32,511 bases of DNA from Clostridiales bacterium (GCA_031263985.1 JAISER010000086.1:1-32511), one strand, 5' to 3'. Positions 14,219-22,085 are shown, counted from the stretch's first letter. Numbers and translations are program-made. Notes: generated from the letters alone by a model not told the origin.

Positions 14219-15457
14219 ATGAACGCTGAAATTATCGCCGTCGGCACGGAACTGCTGCTTGGCGACATAGTGAATACAAACGCAAGCTTTTTGGCTCAGA
14301 AGCTTGCGTCGCTGGGCATAAGCGTTTTTTTTCATACCGTAGTCGGGGACAACGCCGAACGCATCGAAACGGCGTATAGAAACGCTTTTGAACGCGCGGA
14401 CATGGTCGTGACGACGGGAGGACTTGGCCCGACGGATGATGACATAACTAAAGAAGTCGCGGCGAAATATTTTGGCCGCGAACTTGTTTTGCATGAAGCT
14501 TCGCTGAAAAACATCGAAGACTATTTTAAAGCTCAGAGCTTTACGTTTACCGACCAAAATAAAAAGCAGGCTTATATATTAGAAGGCGCGCGCGCGGTAC
14601 AAAATGACAACGGCACGGCGCCTGGCGTAATTTACGAGCAAGACGGCAAGACGATCATTATGCTGCCAGGACCTCCGAACGAAAATATACCCATGTTCGA
14701 AAATTACGTCGCGCCGTTTTTGGCCGAACGCTCGGGGGCCATGTTCGTTTCGAGGCGGTTTCGCATATGCGGCGTGGGCGAAAGCGCGGCCGAAAACATG
14801 CTTAAAGACATCATAGACGCGCAGACTAACCCGACTATAGCGCCCTACGCCAAAACGTCGGAAGTGCACATAAGGGTTACGGCGTCCGCGAAGGACCAGG
14901 CGGAGGCCGAAACGATGATAAACCCCATCGCGGAAAAGATATACGCGATACTGGGTGATAACGTGTACGCCGAAAACGATACGACGCTTGAGGCGTGCGT
15001 TATGCAGTCGCTTATAGATAACGGACTCACAATAGCCGTCGCGGAGTCTTGCACCGGCGGGGCTCTCGCCGCGCGGCTTATAAATTTCCCCGGCGCGTCG
15101 AAGGCGTTTTTAGAAGGCGCGGTCACTTACTCGAACGAAGCGAAAGTAAAGCGTGTCAGCGTAAAACAAGAGACATTGGATACGTTCGGCGCAGTGAGCG
15201 AACAAACCGCGGCCGAAATGGCGCAAGGCGTCGCGAAGGCGTCCGGCGCGGACATAGGCGTAGGCATAACCGGAATAGCCGGTCCTGACGGCGGTTCTGA
15301 CGAAAAGCCGGTCGGTCTTGTATATATAGCCATATGGCGTGAAAGCGCCGGTTCAAGAGTAAAGAGATACACGTTTTTAGGCGATAGGGAACGCATACGC
15401 GCGCGAACGGTCGTCGTGGCGCTTGATCTAACGCGTCGATTTATAAAATCATCATAA
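14219..15457 (+). CDS. cinA: Competence/damage-inducible protein CinA
   Basis: CinA has an N-terminal MoCF-like domain (about 1-170; VGTELLLGDIVNTN and GGLGPTDDDITKE), often with ADP-ribose pyrophosphatase activity. Its C-terminal PncC domain (about 255-412; ESCTGG and GITGIAGPDGG) deamidates nicotinamide mononucleotide. The 412 residues are full length. TGGAG (14206-14210) lies eight bases before the ATG at 14219, favouring it over an upstream in-frame ATG inside obg. The gene follows obg by four bp and precedes the glycosylase gene by five bp, so the three probably share a transcript. Role here: NMN recycling, by family. Confidence 0.94.
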   Translation: MNAEIIAVGTELLLGDIVNTNASFLAQKLASLGISVFFHTVVGDNAERIETAYRNAFERADMVVTTGGLGPTDDDITKEVAAKYFGRELVLHEASLKNIEDYFKAQSFTFTDQNKKQAYILEGARAVQNDNGTAPGVIYEQDGKTIIMLPGPPNENIPMFENYVAPFLAERSGAMFVSRRFRICGVGESAAENMLKDIIDAQTNPTIAPYAKTSEVHIRVTASAKDQAEAETMINPIAEKIYAILGDNVYAENDTTLEACVMQSLIDNGLTIAVAESCTGGALAARLINFPGASKAFLEGAVTYSNEAKVKRVSVKQETLDTFGAVSEQTAAEMAQGVAKASGADIGVGITGIAGPDGGSDEKPVGLVYIAIWRESAGSRVKRYTFLGDRERIRARTVVVALDLTRRFIKSS

Positions 15458-15462
15458 CCGGC

Positions 15463-15960
15463 ATGGATACCGTTATTCATAGCATAGCGCCTGTGTTCGA
15501 CCGGCGCTCAAAAATAATCATACTCGGATCTATGCCGTCGCCAAAATCACGGGAAATCGGTTTTTATTACGGACATCCGCGCAATATGTTTTGGCCTGTC
15601 ATGGAACGCGTCTTCAATGAAAAGATACCGCCGTCGACCGAAGGCAAAACGGCTTTTTTGCTTGAACGCCGCGTGGCGCTGTGGGACGCGCTTAAAAGCT
15701 GCGACATAAACGGAGCCGCTGACAGCAGCGTAAAAAATCCTGTCGCAAACGATATAGCGTGGCTTTTGACGGAAAACGGGCATAATATATCAGCGGCGTT
15801 TACAACGGGCCTTGTCGCGACGCGTCTGTACAACCGGCTTTGTTTGCCTCAAACGAACCTTGCCGCTACAAGACTGCCATCCACAAGCCCGGCGAACGCG
15901 GCGCGGAATACGCTTGAAACGCTGGCGGAGGCTTACAGCGTTATATTGACATTTTTATAG
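15463..15960 (+). CDS. DNA-deoxyinosine glycosylase (UDG superfamily)
   Basis: The 165-residue protein matches the hypoxanthine-DNA glycosylase branch of the uracil-DNA glycosylase superfamily. These enzymes excise the deaminated adenine base hypoxanthine from DNA. Visible motifs are ILGSMPSPKSR (20-30), FYYGHPRNMFWPV (34-46), the central LWDALKSCDINGAADSS, and LPSTSPAN (138-145), which corresponds to the second active-site motif. The ribosome site is weak, but the start is five bp after cinA, so translation may be coupled. It sits in the same gene group as mazG, which would remove deoxyinosine triphosphate-like nucleotides before incorporation; that link is inference. The promoter of the next gene overlaps its 3' end. 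Confidence 0.88.
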   Translation: MDTVIHSIAPVFDRRSKIIILGSMPSPKSREIGFYYGHPRNMFWPVMERVFNEKIPPSTEGKTAFLLERRVALWDALKSCDINGAADSSVKNPVANDIAWLLTENGHNISAAFTTGLVATRLYNRLCLPQTNLAATRLPSTSPANAARNTLETLAEAYSVILTFL

Positions 15961-15974
15961 CTGTAACCTATAAT
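15946..15974 (+). promoter_or_regulatory. Strong sigma-A type promoter
   Basis: TTGACA (15946-15951) and TATAAT (15969-15974) are perfect consensus boxes with a 17-bp spacer. The promoter overlaps the last codons of the glycosylase gene and drives the YbjQ-type gene, with a leader of about 50 nt. Confidence 0.85.
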
Positions 15975-16032
15975 AATAATATTGAAGACGCCGCGTTTAT
16001 AAATTATAAGCGGAAGAATAGGAAGATGGCGC

Positions 16033-16344
16033 ATGATATTAGCGAGTACGGATCGCATAGAGGGCAAAGAAGCGCAAACGCTGGGTATGGTCAAGGGCGG
16101 GTCAGTGCAATCGCGGCATATAGGCAAAGACATTAGCCAAAGCTTTAAGACGCTTATCGGCGGCGAACTGAAGTCCTATACGGAGATGATGAATAACGCG
16201 CGTGAATTGGCTATGCAGCGTATGGTAAAAGAAGCTGAGGCGCTGGGCGCGGACGCCATTGTGGGCGTGCGCTTTTGCTCAGCCTCGATTATGCAGGGGG
16301 CCGCTGAAGTAATGGGCTACGGTACAGCGATAAAATTCATATAA
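16033..16344 (+). CDS. YbjQ/UPF0145 family protein
   Basis: The 103-residue protein belongs to the YbjQ (UPF0145) family of small cytoplasmic oligomers, often labelled heavy-metal-binding although the role is not settled. Typical segments are MILASTDRIEG at the start, GMVKGGSVQSRHIGKDI, then ARELAMQRMVKEAEALGADA followed by IVGVRF. A single Cys lies near the end (FCSAS). GGAAG about eight bases upstream serves the ATG. It has its own consensus promoter and terminator, so it is a one-gene transcription unit, probably well expressed. Confidence 0.88.
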   Translation: MILASTDRIEGKEAQTLGMVKGGSVQSRHIGKDISQSFKTLIGGELKSYTEMMNNARELAMQRMVKEAEALGADAIVGVRFCSASIMQGAAEVMGYGTAIKFI

Positions 16345-16365
16345 TAACTTCACATCTTAAAAATG

Positions 16366-16413
16366 GAGACGCTTCGCGGCTTTTTCACCGCATGGATAAG
16401 CGTCTCTTTTTTT
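16366..16413 (+). terminator. Intrinsic terminator of the ybjQ-type gene
   Basis: GAGACGCTT (16366-16374) pairs with AAGCGTCTC (16398-16406), with an inner GCGG/CCGC pairing, followed by a run of seven or more T. It is a strong terminator about 20 bp after the stop codon. Confidence 0.88.
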
Positions 16414-16527
16414 ATTCCGAATGGAGTCTTAATTCGAATGAGAGAATTCTTTTGAAAACATTCTTTATCATACGGTCTTAGGAAATATCACTTCCTTCCG
16501 TTTCTCAGAATAAAGCTTTTTCTTTAA

Positions 16528-16647
16528 AGTGACTGTCCAGACAAGTCATAAAGACCTTGGGGCTCCGCCCCAAACCCCGCCGGGGTCTTCGACCCCGGAC
16601 CCCGGCTCCGCGCATTCGCGCGGCTTAATGAAACGATTGGATATCAT
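16528..16647 (+). repeat. Family A inverted-repeat element, copy A3
   Basis: It is 120 bp and similar to A1, with AGTGACTGTCCAG at the left end and TGGATATCAT (one base lost) at the right. The flanks TTTCTTTAA and ATTCTTTAA match in eight of nine bases, consistent with an old target duplication. Here the first hairpin TTGGGGC-TCC-GCCCCAA is perfect. Confidence 0.8.
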
Positions 16648-16727
16648 ATTCTTTAATTCCAAACGAATGCATCATCGGAAATACCACTTCTTTTCTCTTC
16701 CAAGGATAAAGCTTCCCTTTTCTTTAA

Positions 16728-16823
16728 AATGATTATCCAGGCAAAGTTATAAAGACCTTGGGACTCCGCCCCAACCCCCGCTCCGCGCATTCGCGCGGCT
16801 TTAATGAAACGATTGGATATCAT
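16728..16823 (+). repeat. Family A element, copy A4 (96 bp, internal deletion)
   Basis: It has the same ends and flanks as A3 but lacks about 24 bp in the middle, including the CCGGGGTC hairpin. The deletion followed, or accompanied, the tandem duplication. Confidence 0.8.
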
Positions 16824-16902
16824 ATTCTTTAATTCCAAACGAATGCATCATCGGAAATACCGCTTCTTTCCTCTTCCAAGGATAAAGCTTTCTGAAAGGG
16901 AA

Positions 16903-16945
16903 GCGGGAAAACTTTTTCTCGAAAAAGTTTTCCCGCGGTCTTTTT
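16903..16945 (+). terminator. Long perfect hairpin, terminator-like on the plus strand
   Basis: GCGGGAAAACTTTTTC (16903-16918) and its exact complement (16921-16936) are separated by two bases, then GGTCTTTTTCTTT follows. On the minus strand it lies about 70 bp beyond the hndD stop, but the T run on that side is weak. It may be a bidirectional terminator or another mobile palindrome. Confidence 0.5.
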
Positions 16946-17007
16946 CTTTAATCCCAAACGAATATACCCTTGGAAATGGACATAACGAAGCTCTTCGCAG
17001 AGGAATA

Positions 17008-18744
17008 TTAAACAAGCTCGCGCTTTGAAAATTCGGTGTGCAAAAGTTCATGAGCGATATGACTGCCGGGTTTTTCAAGAAATTCGGCGTACAACTTCTT
17101 GATCTCTTCATTTTCGTGAGACAGTCGTACGGGTTTACCTTTGTCTTCGGCGTAGATAGCTTCGGCGCGTTTTTTGATGATTTCTCTATCATTGCCGTAA
17201 TACGGCTGTCCGCCGCCCGCGACGCAACCGCCAGGACACGCCATAATCTCTATGGCGTGATAGTCCGCTTTGCCGTCCCGTATGTTTTCCAAAAGCGTGC
17301 GGGCATTGCCCAGGCCGCTCGCTATACCTATTTTAAGCTCAAGATCGCCTATCTTCACGGTGGCTTCGCGCAAACCTTTCATACCGCGCAGTTGCGTAAA
17401 ATCCACGTCAGTTATGTTTTCGCCCGTTAACCATGACGCCGCCGTTCTAACAGCGGCTTCGATAACGCCGCCCGTAGCGCCGAAAATAACGCCGGCTCCG
17501 GAGGAATCGCCCATTATCGGGTCAAAATCTTCGTCAGGCAAGTTGACAAAGCGAATGCCAGCCTCACGTATCATGGACGCCAGTTCGCGAGTGCTTAATA
17601 CGTAGTCTACATTAGCCAAACTATCTTTCGCAAGTTCTTCGCGCGCGGCTTCGTATTTCTTAGCGACGCAGGGCATGATGGAGACAACGACCATCTTTCG
17701 CGGGTCAACGTTCAATTTTTTAGCTAAATAAGTTTTGGCTATGGCGCCGAACATTTCGTGCGGCGACTTGCATGACGACGGTATGTCCAATAATTCCGGA
17801 AATTGGTGTTCGATGAATTTAACCCAGGCGGGACAACAGCTTGTCAGTATAGGTAACGGACCGCCTTCGGTAACCCTCTTTATAAGCTCGTTAGCCTCTT
17901 CCATTATGGTAAGGTCGGCGGCGAAATCCGTGTCATACACATGGTCGCAGCCTATGCGGCGGAGAGCGGCTACCATTTTTCCGGTGACTCTCTCGCCGGG
18001 CGGCAAGCCGAACTCCTCGCCCAGCGCGGCGCGAACCGCCGGAGCCGTCTGAACGATTACGACTTTTTCCTTGTCGCTAATGGCTTGCCACACATGTGAC
18101 ATGTCGCTCACCTGCGTAAGAGCGGCCGTGGGGCATACGGACACGCATTGCCCGCAAAACGTGCATACGGTTTCGGACATGGGCATGTCGTAAGCGGCGC
18201 CCATAATAGTTTCAAATCCGCGGTGAACGGTGGAGTAGACGCCGACTGTCTGCACGACGTTGCACATCGTTTCGCATCTGCGGCAAAGCACGCACTTGTC
18301 CAAATTGCGTATCAGCGAACGGCTCGAGTCATCAATGGGCGTTTGGCGTTTGCGTCCTTCGTATTTGTTTTCCCTGACGTTTAGATCGGCAGCCAAGCTT
18401 TGCAGTTCGCATTTCCGGTTGCGTTCGCATACGAGGCAATCTTTGGGATGATTCGACAGCAGCAGCTCGACTACTTTGCGACGCGCCATTATGGAGCGCG
18501 GCGTATTAGTTCTAATCACCATGCCCTCCGTGACGACAGTGGAGCAGGCCGGCGCCAGGTTGCGCCGCCCATCGATTTCAACGACGCATACGCGGCATGT
18601 CCCGACTTGGTTTACCATGCCTATGTCGTGCAAGTTAAGGTAACACAACGTAGGGATATGCACTTCGCTTTTACGCGCGGCGTCTAAGATGGTGCTGCCT
18701 TCCTCCACTTCCACAACGGCGTTGTTTAAAGTAACGGTAATCAT
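17008..18744 (-). CDS. hndD: [FeFe] hydrogenase catalytic subunit (HndD/HydA type)
   Basis: This subunit makes or oxidises H2 at the H-cluster. The 578 residues comprise an N-terminal [2Fe-2S] domain (Cys34, 50, 53, 67), a His-ligated [4Fe-4S] site (His99, Cys103, 106, 112), two [4Fe-4S] ferredoxin sites (Cys151-161 and Cys194-204) and the H domain. The H-cluster signatures are TSCCPAW (Cys303 proton relay, Cys304 ligand), MPCVAKK (Cys359) and MACPGGCVAGGGQP (Cys503, 507). The short small-subunit-like C-terminus is fused. AGGAGG lies ten bases before the ATG at 18744; an ATG 45 bp upstream overlaps the hndC end and lacks a site. It is the last gene of hndABCD, 14 bp after hndC. All ligands are intact. 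Maturases HydEFG are not in the window. Confidence 0.95.
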   Translation of the reverse strand: MITVTLNNAVVEVEEGSTILDAARKSEVHIPTLCYLNLHDIGMVNQVGTCRVCVVEIDGRRNLAPACSTVVTEGMVIRTNTPRSIMARRKVVELLLSNHPKDCLVCERNRKCELQSLAADLNVRENKYEGRKRQTPIDDSSRSLIRNLDKCVLCRRCETMCNVVQTVGVYSTVHRGFETIMGAAYDMPMSETVCTFCGQCVSVCPTAALTQVSDMSHVWQAISDKEKVVIVQTAPAVRAALGEEFGLPPGERVTGKMVAALRRIGCDHVYDTDFAADLTIMEEANELIKRVTEGGPLPILTSCCPAWVKFIEHQFPELLDIPSSCKSPHEMFGAIAKTYLAKKLNVDPRKMVVVSIMPCVAKKYEAAREELAKDSLANVDYVLSTRELASMIREAGIRFVNLPDEDFDPIMGDSSGAGVIFGATGGVIEAAVRTAASWLTGENITDVDFTQLRGMKGLREATVKIGDLELKIGIASGLGNARTLLENIRDGKADYHAIEIMACPGGCVAGGGQPYYGNDREIIKKRAEAIYAEDKGKPVRLSHENEEIKKLYAEFLEKPGSHIAHELLHTEFSKRELV

Positions 18745-18758
18745 GTATAAAATTCCTC

Positions 18759-20552
18759 CTATTCGCGCGCAATAGCCTCTTTCGGGCATTTTTCAAAACA
18801 TTCGCCGCATTTTATACAGCGGCTCTGGTCAATTTCATGCACTACTTTTCTGTCGCCCGAAATGCAAGATACAGGGCAGTTGCGCGCGCAAAGCGTACAG
18901 CCTATGCACTTTTCCGGAATGACGAAAAAGCGCAACAGGTCTTTGCAGGCTTTGGCGGGGCATCTTTTATGCAAAATATGCTCTTCATACTCGTCACGGA
19001 AGTACTTCAAAGTGGAAAGAACGGGGTTAGGCGCGGTCTGTCCAAGCCCGCACAGTGAGCAGTCTTTTATGACCTCGCCCAGTTGTTCCAGCTCGTCTAA
19101 ATACTCCATCTTGCCGCGTCCTTTGGTTATATCATCAAGCATTTCATAAAGACGCGTGTTGCCCACGCGGCACGGCGTGCATTTGCCGCAGCTTTCCTCC
19201 AGCGTAAAATCCAGGTAATATTTCGCGATGTTCACCATACAGTCGTCTTCGTCCATGACTATCATACCGCCGGAACCCATCATAGATCCGACGGATTGCA
19301 GCGTTTCGTAAGTGATCTCTATGTCGAGGTTCTCGGTGGATATGCATCCGCCGGACGGACCGCCCGTCTGCAGAGATTTGAATTTTTTGGCGTTTCTTAT
19401 TCCGCCGCCTATTTTATATACGATATCGCTCAATTTAATGCCCATAGGCACTTCGACAAGCCCTACGTTGTTGATCTTGCCCGCTAAAGCGAACACCTTG
19501 GTGCCCGGGCATTTATCCGTGCCGGTTTTTCTGAACCACTCCGCGCCGTTGTTTATAATCGGACAGACGTTGGCGTAGGTTTCGACATTGTTTATGACGG
19601 TGGGCTTATCCCACAAGCCCTTTTGAGCGGGAAAAGGCGGTTTTACGCGCGGCTCGCCCCGCGTCCCTTGTATAGAGTTTAACAAGGCGGTTTCCTCGCC
19701 GCACACGAACGCGCCCGCGCCAAGGTTAAGCCTTATTTTAAACGAAAAGCCGGTTCCTAATATGTCTTCGCCCAAAAGGCCGTATTCTTCAGCCTGGCTT
19801 ATGGCTATGTTAAGGCGCTCAACCGCTAAAGGGTATTCAGCACGTATATATATGACGCCTTCGTTCGCGCCTATGGCGTATCCGGCTATGGCCATAGCCT
19901 CAAGCACGCTATGCGGGTCGCCCTCTAATATGGAGCGGTCCATGAACGCGCCGGGATCCCCTTCGTCAGCGTTGCACACCACGTATTTTTTGTCGTCTTG
20001 AGCTTTACGCGTAGTTTCCCACTTCACGCCTGTGGGAAAGCCCGCGCCGCCGCGGCCGCGAAGGCCGCTGTCGATTATCTCTTTCGTCGTTTCTTCCGGC
20101 GTCATCTCCGTCAAGACTTTAGCCAGCGCCTGGTATCCGTCCAGCGCTATATAATCGTCTATTTTTTCAGGGTCAATTATGCCGCAGTTGCGAAGCGCTA
20201 TACGCACCTGGCTTTGATAAAACGGCATGCTTCTGTGTTCGCTTATGGACGCGCCGTCGTTCGCGTCATGAAACATCAGCGATTCCACAGGGCGTCCTTT
20301 CACGACATGTTCCTTTACGATCAAGTCAGCGTCTTTCTCTGTGACATGGACGTAGAAAACATTATCCGGATAAACCTTGACTATAGGCCCTTGCTCACAA
20401 AACCCGAAACAGCCTGTAGTAACTACCTGCGCTTCTCTCGACATGCCGTTTTTTTCAATTGACAGACGAAGCGCGGCCTTTACGCCGTCCGCTTCTGAAG
20501 CTTTGCATCCCGTTCCGCCGCAGATTAAAATATGCATCCTGAATCTATCCAT
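18759..20552 (-). CDS. hndC: NAD(P)H-binding hydrogenase subunit, NuoF-like (HndC/HydB type)
   Basis: This flavoprotein passes electrons between NAD(P)H and the hydrogenase. Its 597 residues contain an N-terminal thioredoxin-like [2Fe-2S] domain (Cys11, 16, 48, 52), the NuoF core with GRGGAGFPTG (166-175) and NADEGDPGAF for FMN and NAD, the [4Fe-4S] motif ESCGKCTPCR (453-462), and two C-terminal [4Fe-4S] ferredoxin motifs (Cys549-559 and Cys579-589). This is the layout of HydB/HndC from electron-bifurcating hydrogenases, which couple NADH and reduced ferredoxin oxidation to H2. The start ATG overlaps the hndB stop (TAATG) and has GGAGG four bases upstream. Whether it bifurcates or uses NADP cannot be told from sequence alone. 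Confidence 0.94.
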   Translation of the reverse strand: MDRFRMHILICGGTGCKASEADGVKAALRLSIEKNGMSREAQVVTTGCFGFCEQGPIVKVYPDNVFYVHVTEKDADLIVKEHVVKGRPVESLMFHDANDGASISEHRSMPFYQSQVRIALRNCGIIDPEKIDDYIALDGYQALAKVLTEMTPEETTKEIIDSGLRGRGGAGFPTGVKWETTRKAQDDKKYVVCNADEGDPGAFMDRSILEGDPHSVLEAMAIAGYAIGANEGVIYIRAEYPLAVERLNIAISQAEEYGLLGEDILGTGFSFKIRLNLGAGAFVCGEETALLNSIQGTRGEPRVKPPFPAQKGLWDKPTVINNVETYANVCPIINNGAEWFRKTGTDKCPGTKVFALAGKINNVGLVEVPMGIKLSDIVYKIGGGIRNAKKFKSLQTGGPSGGCISTENLDIEITYETLQSVGSMMGSGGMIVMDEDDCMVNIAKYYLDFTLEESCGKCTPCRVGNTRLYEMLDDITKGRGKMEYLDELEQLGEVIKDCSLCGLGQTAPNPVLSTLKYFRDEYEEHILHKRCPAKACKDLLRFFVIPEKCIGCTLCARNCPVSCISGDRKVVHEIDQSRCIKCGECFEKCPKEAIARE

Positions 20553-20935
20553 TACGCCTCCCTGCCGACTATAACGTCTTCTAACAATTCGCCCGCCACG
20601 ATGTGCTTTTCTATAATATCTCTCGCCAGTTTTTCAGAAACGTTGCCATATCTTATAACGCCGCGTCCGGGCGTATGCACTTCCACTATAGGTTCCGCGT
20701 AACACATGCCGACGCAGCCCGTCGCCATCACGCTTACGTTTTCCAACTGAAGCCGCGCGATCTCGTCTATAAGCGCGCCCATCACGACGCGCGCGCCCGC
20801 AGCTATGCCGCACGTAGCCATGCCGACCTTTATAACGACACGGTCAGGGTTTTCGCCGGTAGTTCTCAGGCTCGTTGAGTTTTTCGCTTCTTCTCTAATC
20901 TTTTTAAGCTCGTCAAGAGACTTGATCTTACTCAT
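20552..20935 (-). CDS. hndB: Hydrogenase accessory [2Fe-2S] subunit (HndB type)
   Basis: The 127-residue protein is like HndB of NADP-reducing [FeFe] hydrogenases, with a thioredoxin-like ferredoxin fold. Visible signature segments are MATCGIAAGARV (Cys42) and ATGCVGMCYAEPIVEV (Cys74, Cys78). Only three cysteines are seen in these motifs, which seems usual for this subunit but leaves cluster binding open. The ATG overlaps the end of hndA by four bases (ATGA), and its TAA overlaps the hndC ATG by one base, indicating tight translational coupling. Presence of this fourth subunit favours the Hnd type over the three-subunit HydABC type. Confidence 0.88.
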   Translation of the reverse strand: MSKIKSLDELKKIREEAKNSTSLRTTGENPDRVVIKVGMATCGIAAGARVVMGALIDEIARLQLENVSVMATGCVGMCYAEPIVEVHTPGRGVIRYGNVSEKLARDIIEKHIVAGELLEDVIVGREA

Positions 20936-21459
20936 CGTCTTTCACCGTCTTTCACCATTTGCTCTTCGACAATGCTTTTCACGTCATCTTCCGTCACGCG
21001 TCCGTACACCTTCCCGTTGACCGACACGACCGGAGCCAGGCCGCACGCGCCCACGCACCGCAGCGCGTCCAGTGAAAAAAGACCGTCTTCGGACACTTCG
21101 CCTACTTTTATGTTGAGTTCACGGCAAAGCGCGTCCGCTATCTTTTGGGCGCCTCGCACGAAGCAAGCCGTTCCGAGACAGATATCCACCTTGTATTCAC
21201 CCTTTTTCTTCATTGTGAAAAAGGAGTAGAACGTAACGACGCCAAAAACTTTCGCCGATGGAATGTCCAGTTTCAGCGCGATATGACTTTGAACCTCGAC
21301 CGGCAAATAACCGAACAGACTCTGGGCTTTGTGTAAAACGGGTATCAGCGCTCCTCGCTTGTCCGTAAGACTGTCGATGTACCGGTCAAGCGAAGCGTAG
21401 TCGAACTCATCCGTCGGGCGGTCGTTTGACCCGTCGGCGGATTGTAGCGTTTGCAGCAT
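20932..21459 (-). CDS. hndA: [2Fe-2S] hydrogenase subunit, NuoE-like (HndA/HydC type)
   Basis: The 175-residue subunit belongs to the 24-kDa NuoE family and joins the flavoprotein. After a helical N-terminal part (LIPVLHKAQSLFGYLP) comes a thioredoxin-like domain with the [2Fe-2S] ligands Cys94, Cys99 (CLGTACFVRGA), Cys135 and Cys139 (RCVGACGLAPV). GAGGAGG lies ten bases upstream of the ATG. It is the first gene of hndABCD, overlapping hndB by four bases. The promoter should lie in the 320 bp upstream; a TGCTATAGT extended -10 is one candidate. Confidence 0.93.
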   Translation of the reverse strand: MLQTLQSADGSNDRPTDEFDYASLDRYIDSLTDKRGALIPVLHKAQSLFGYLPVEVQSHIALKLDIPSAKVFGVVTFYSFFTMKKKGEYKVDICLGTACFVRGAQKIADALCRELNIKVGEVSEDGLFSLDALRCVGACGLAPVVSVNGKVYGRVTEDDVKSIVEEQMVKDGERR

Positions 21460-21578
21460 TTGTTAACCGCCTCCTCGTTTATAGTTCCCTCTTAAAAAGA
21501 CAGACGCGATAGCGTTAATCGCGCGGAGCGGGAAGAGCAAACGATCCCGCGCCCATACAATTTTATATTCTTTTGCGG

Positions 21579-21610
21579 ACTATAGCAAGAGCCGGCGACA
21601 AAATTGTCAA
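21579..21610 (-). promoter_or_regulatory. Possible hndABCD promoter (weak)
   Basis: On the minus strand TTGACA (21610-21605) and the extended -10 box TGCTATAGT (TATAGT at 21584-21579) are present, but the spacer is 20 bp, so the extended -10 may be the main element. No Rex-type operator is obvious. Confidence 0.3.
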
Positions 21611-21786
21611 ATGATTTACGTTAACCGACCTGCAAACGGAACTTGATATTATAATATAGCGTTAAAACCTGCCGTCGGACTCTTTTTTTTATAGCTACCG
21701 CGCTTTTTTGCGGGCGGACTTCCGCGAATCTAGAATACGACAGCTCATAGCTCTATTTATTCCCGGTTCAGGTAAAAAAATACCGC

Positions 21787-21835
21787 AAAAAAAGACATTA
21801 AAGCTACAAAACAAAACAGTAGCGTTAATGTCTTT
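21787..21835 (-). terminator. Intrinsic terminator of the lipoprotein cluster
   Basis: On the minus strand AAAGACATTAACGCTAC pairs with GTAGCTTTAATGTCTTT with one bulge or mismatch, followed by a run of seven T. It lies about 45 bp after the last small lipoprotein gene. Confidence 0.85.
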
Positions 21836-21881
21836 TGATCGAATTCGGTCACATTATGTAAAACCAAAAGCTTATGAGAGA

Positions 21882-22085
21882 TTATTTATTAGAATAGTCA
21901 AAGTAAAAACGGCTATCGTGTGTCCCTTGGTAACCAGTCACATCGTCGGTATAAGGCATCGAACTCGAACCGCTTACATTTTCAACGCGCGGCGCCGCCG
22001 TTGCGGACGAACCTCCAAGCAATGTACAACCAGTAGTGGAAATGGCAATGACAGCGATTAAAGATAAAGAAATAATTTTCTTCAT
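21882..22085 (-). CDS. Small lipoprotein LP4, unknown function
   Basis: The 67-residue product starts MKKIISLSLIAVIAISTTGC: a basic N-terminus, a hydrophobic core and a lipobox with Cys20 as lipidated residue. The mature part of 48 residues begins CTLLGG, is Ser/Thr/Gly-rich and ends with an aromatic tail, RFYFDYSNK. AAAGGAG lies 15 bases before the ATG, a long spacing; a TTG four codons upstream is closer and is an alternative. It is the last of four related genes, 66 bp after LP3 and just before a strong terminator. I recognise no named family; expected location is the outer face of the membrane. Confidence 0.7.
   Translation of the reverse strand: MKKIISLSLIAVIAISTTGCTLLGGSSATAAPRVENVSGSSSMPYTDDVTGYQGTHDSRFYFDYSNK

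Larger units (their letters stand above)
16430..16980 (+). repeat. Tandem duplication carrying A3 and A4, with ~60-bp spacer repeats
   Basis: A spacer unit (TTCTTTAATTCCAAACGAAT, then GCATCATCGGAAATACC and a segment ending AAGGATAAAGCTT) occurs at 16648-16727 and 16824-16890, almost identical. Degenerate forms occur before A3 (about 16430-16527) and after the palindrome (about 16937-16980). A3 and A4 share identical left and right flanks, so the element was duplicated together with its surroundings rather than inserted twice. Confidence 0.75.
16345..17007. other. Gene-free repeat-rich region after ybjQ
   Basis: The 663-bp region carries the terminator at 16366-16413, repeats A3 and A4 set in a tandem duplication of about 180 bp, degenerate copies of a 60-bp flanking unit (16430-16980) and a long palindrome (16903-16936). 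No gene is recognisable. Confidence 0.65.
21460..21881. other. Spacer between hndA and the lipoprotein cluster
   Basis: The 422-bp AT-rich spacer should contain the hnd promoter (candidate 21579-21610) and holds the terminator of the lipoprotein cluster (21787-21835). I see no gene. Confidence 0.55.

Noticed and set aside
16528-16900. Repeated blocks that could suggest a CRISPR array
   Set aside because: The repeats are 96-120 bp with inverted ends and nearly identical spacers; CRISPR repeats are short and spacers unique, and no cas gene is near.
21460-21610. Rex operator for hndABCD
   Set aside because: Only a half-site TTAACAA next to the hndA ATG and a short GACAA-TTTTGTC were seen; neither forms the needed palindrome.
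21708-22061. 117-codon plus-strand frame opposite LP4
   Set aside because: No ribosome site, crosses the terminator at 21787-21835, and is antisense to a gene with a clear signal peptide.
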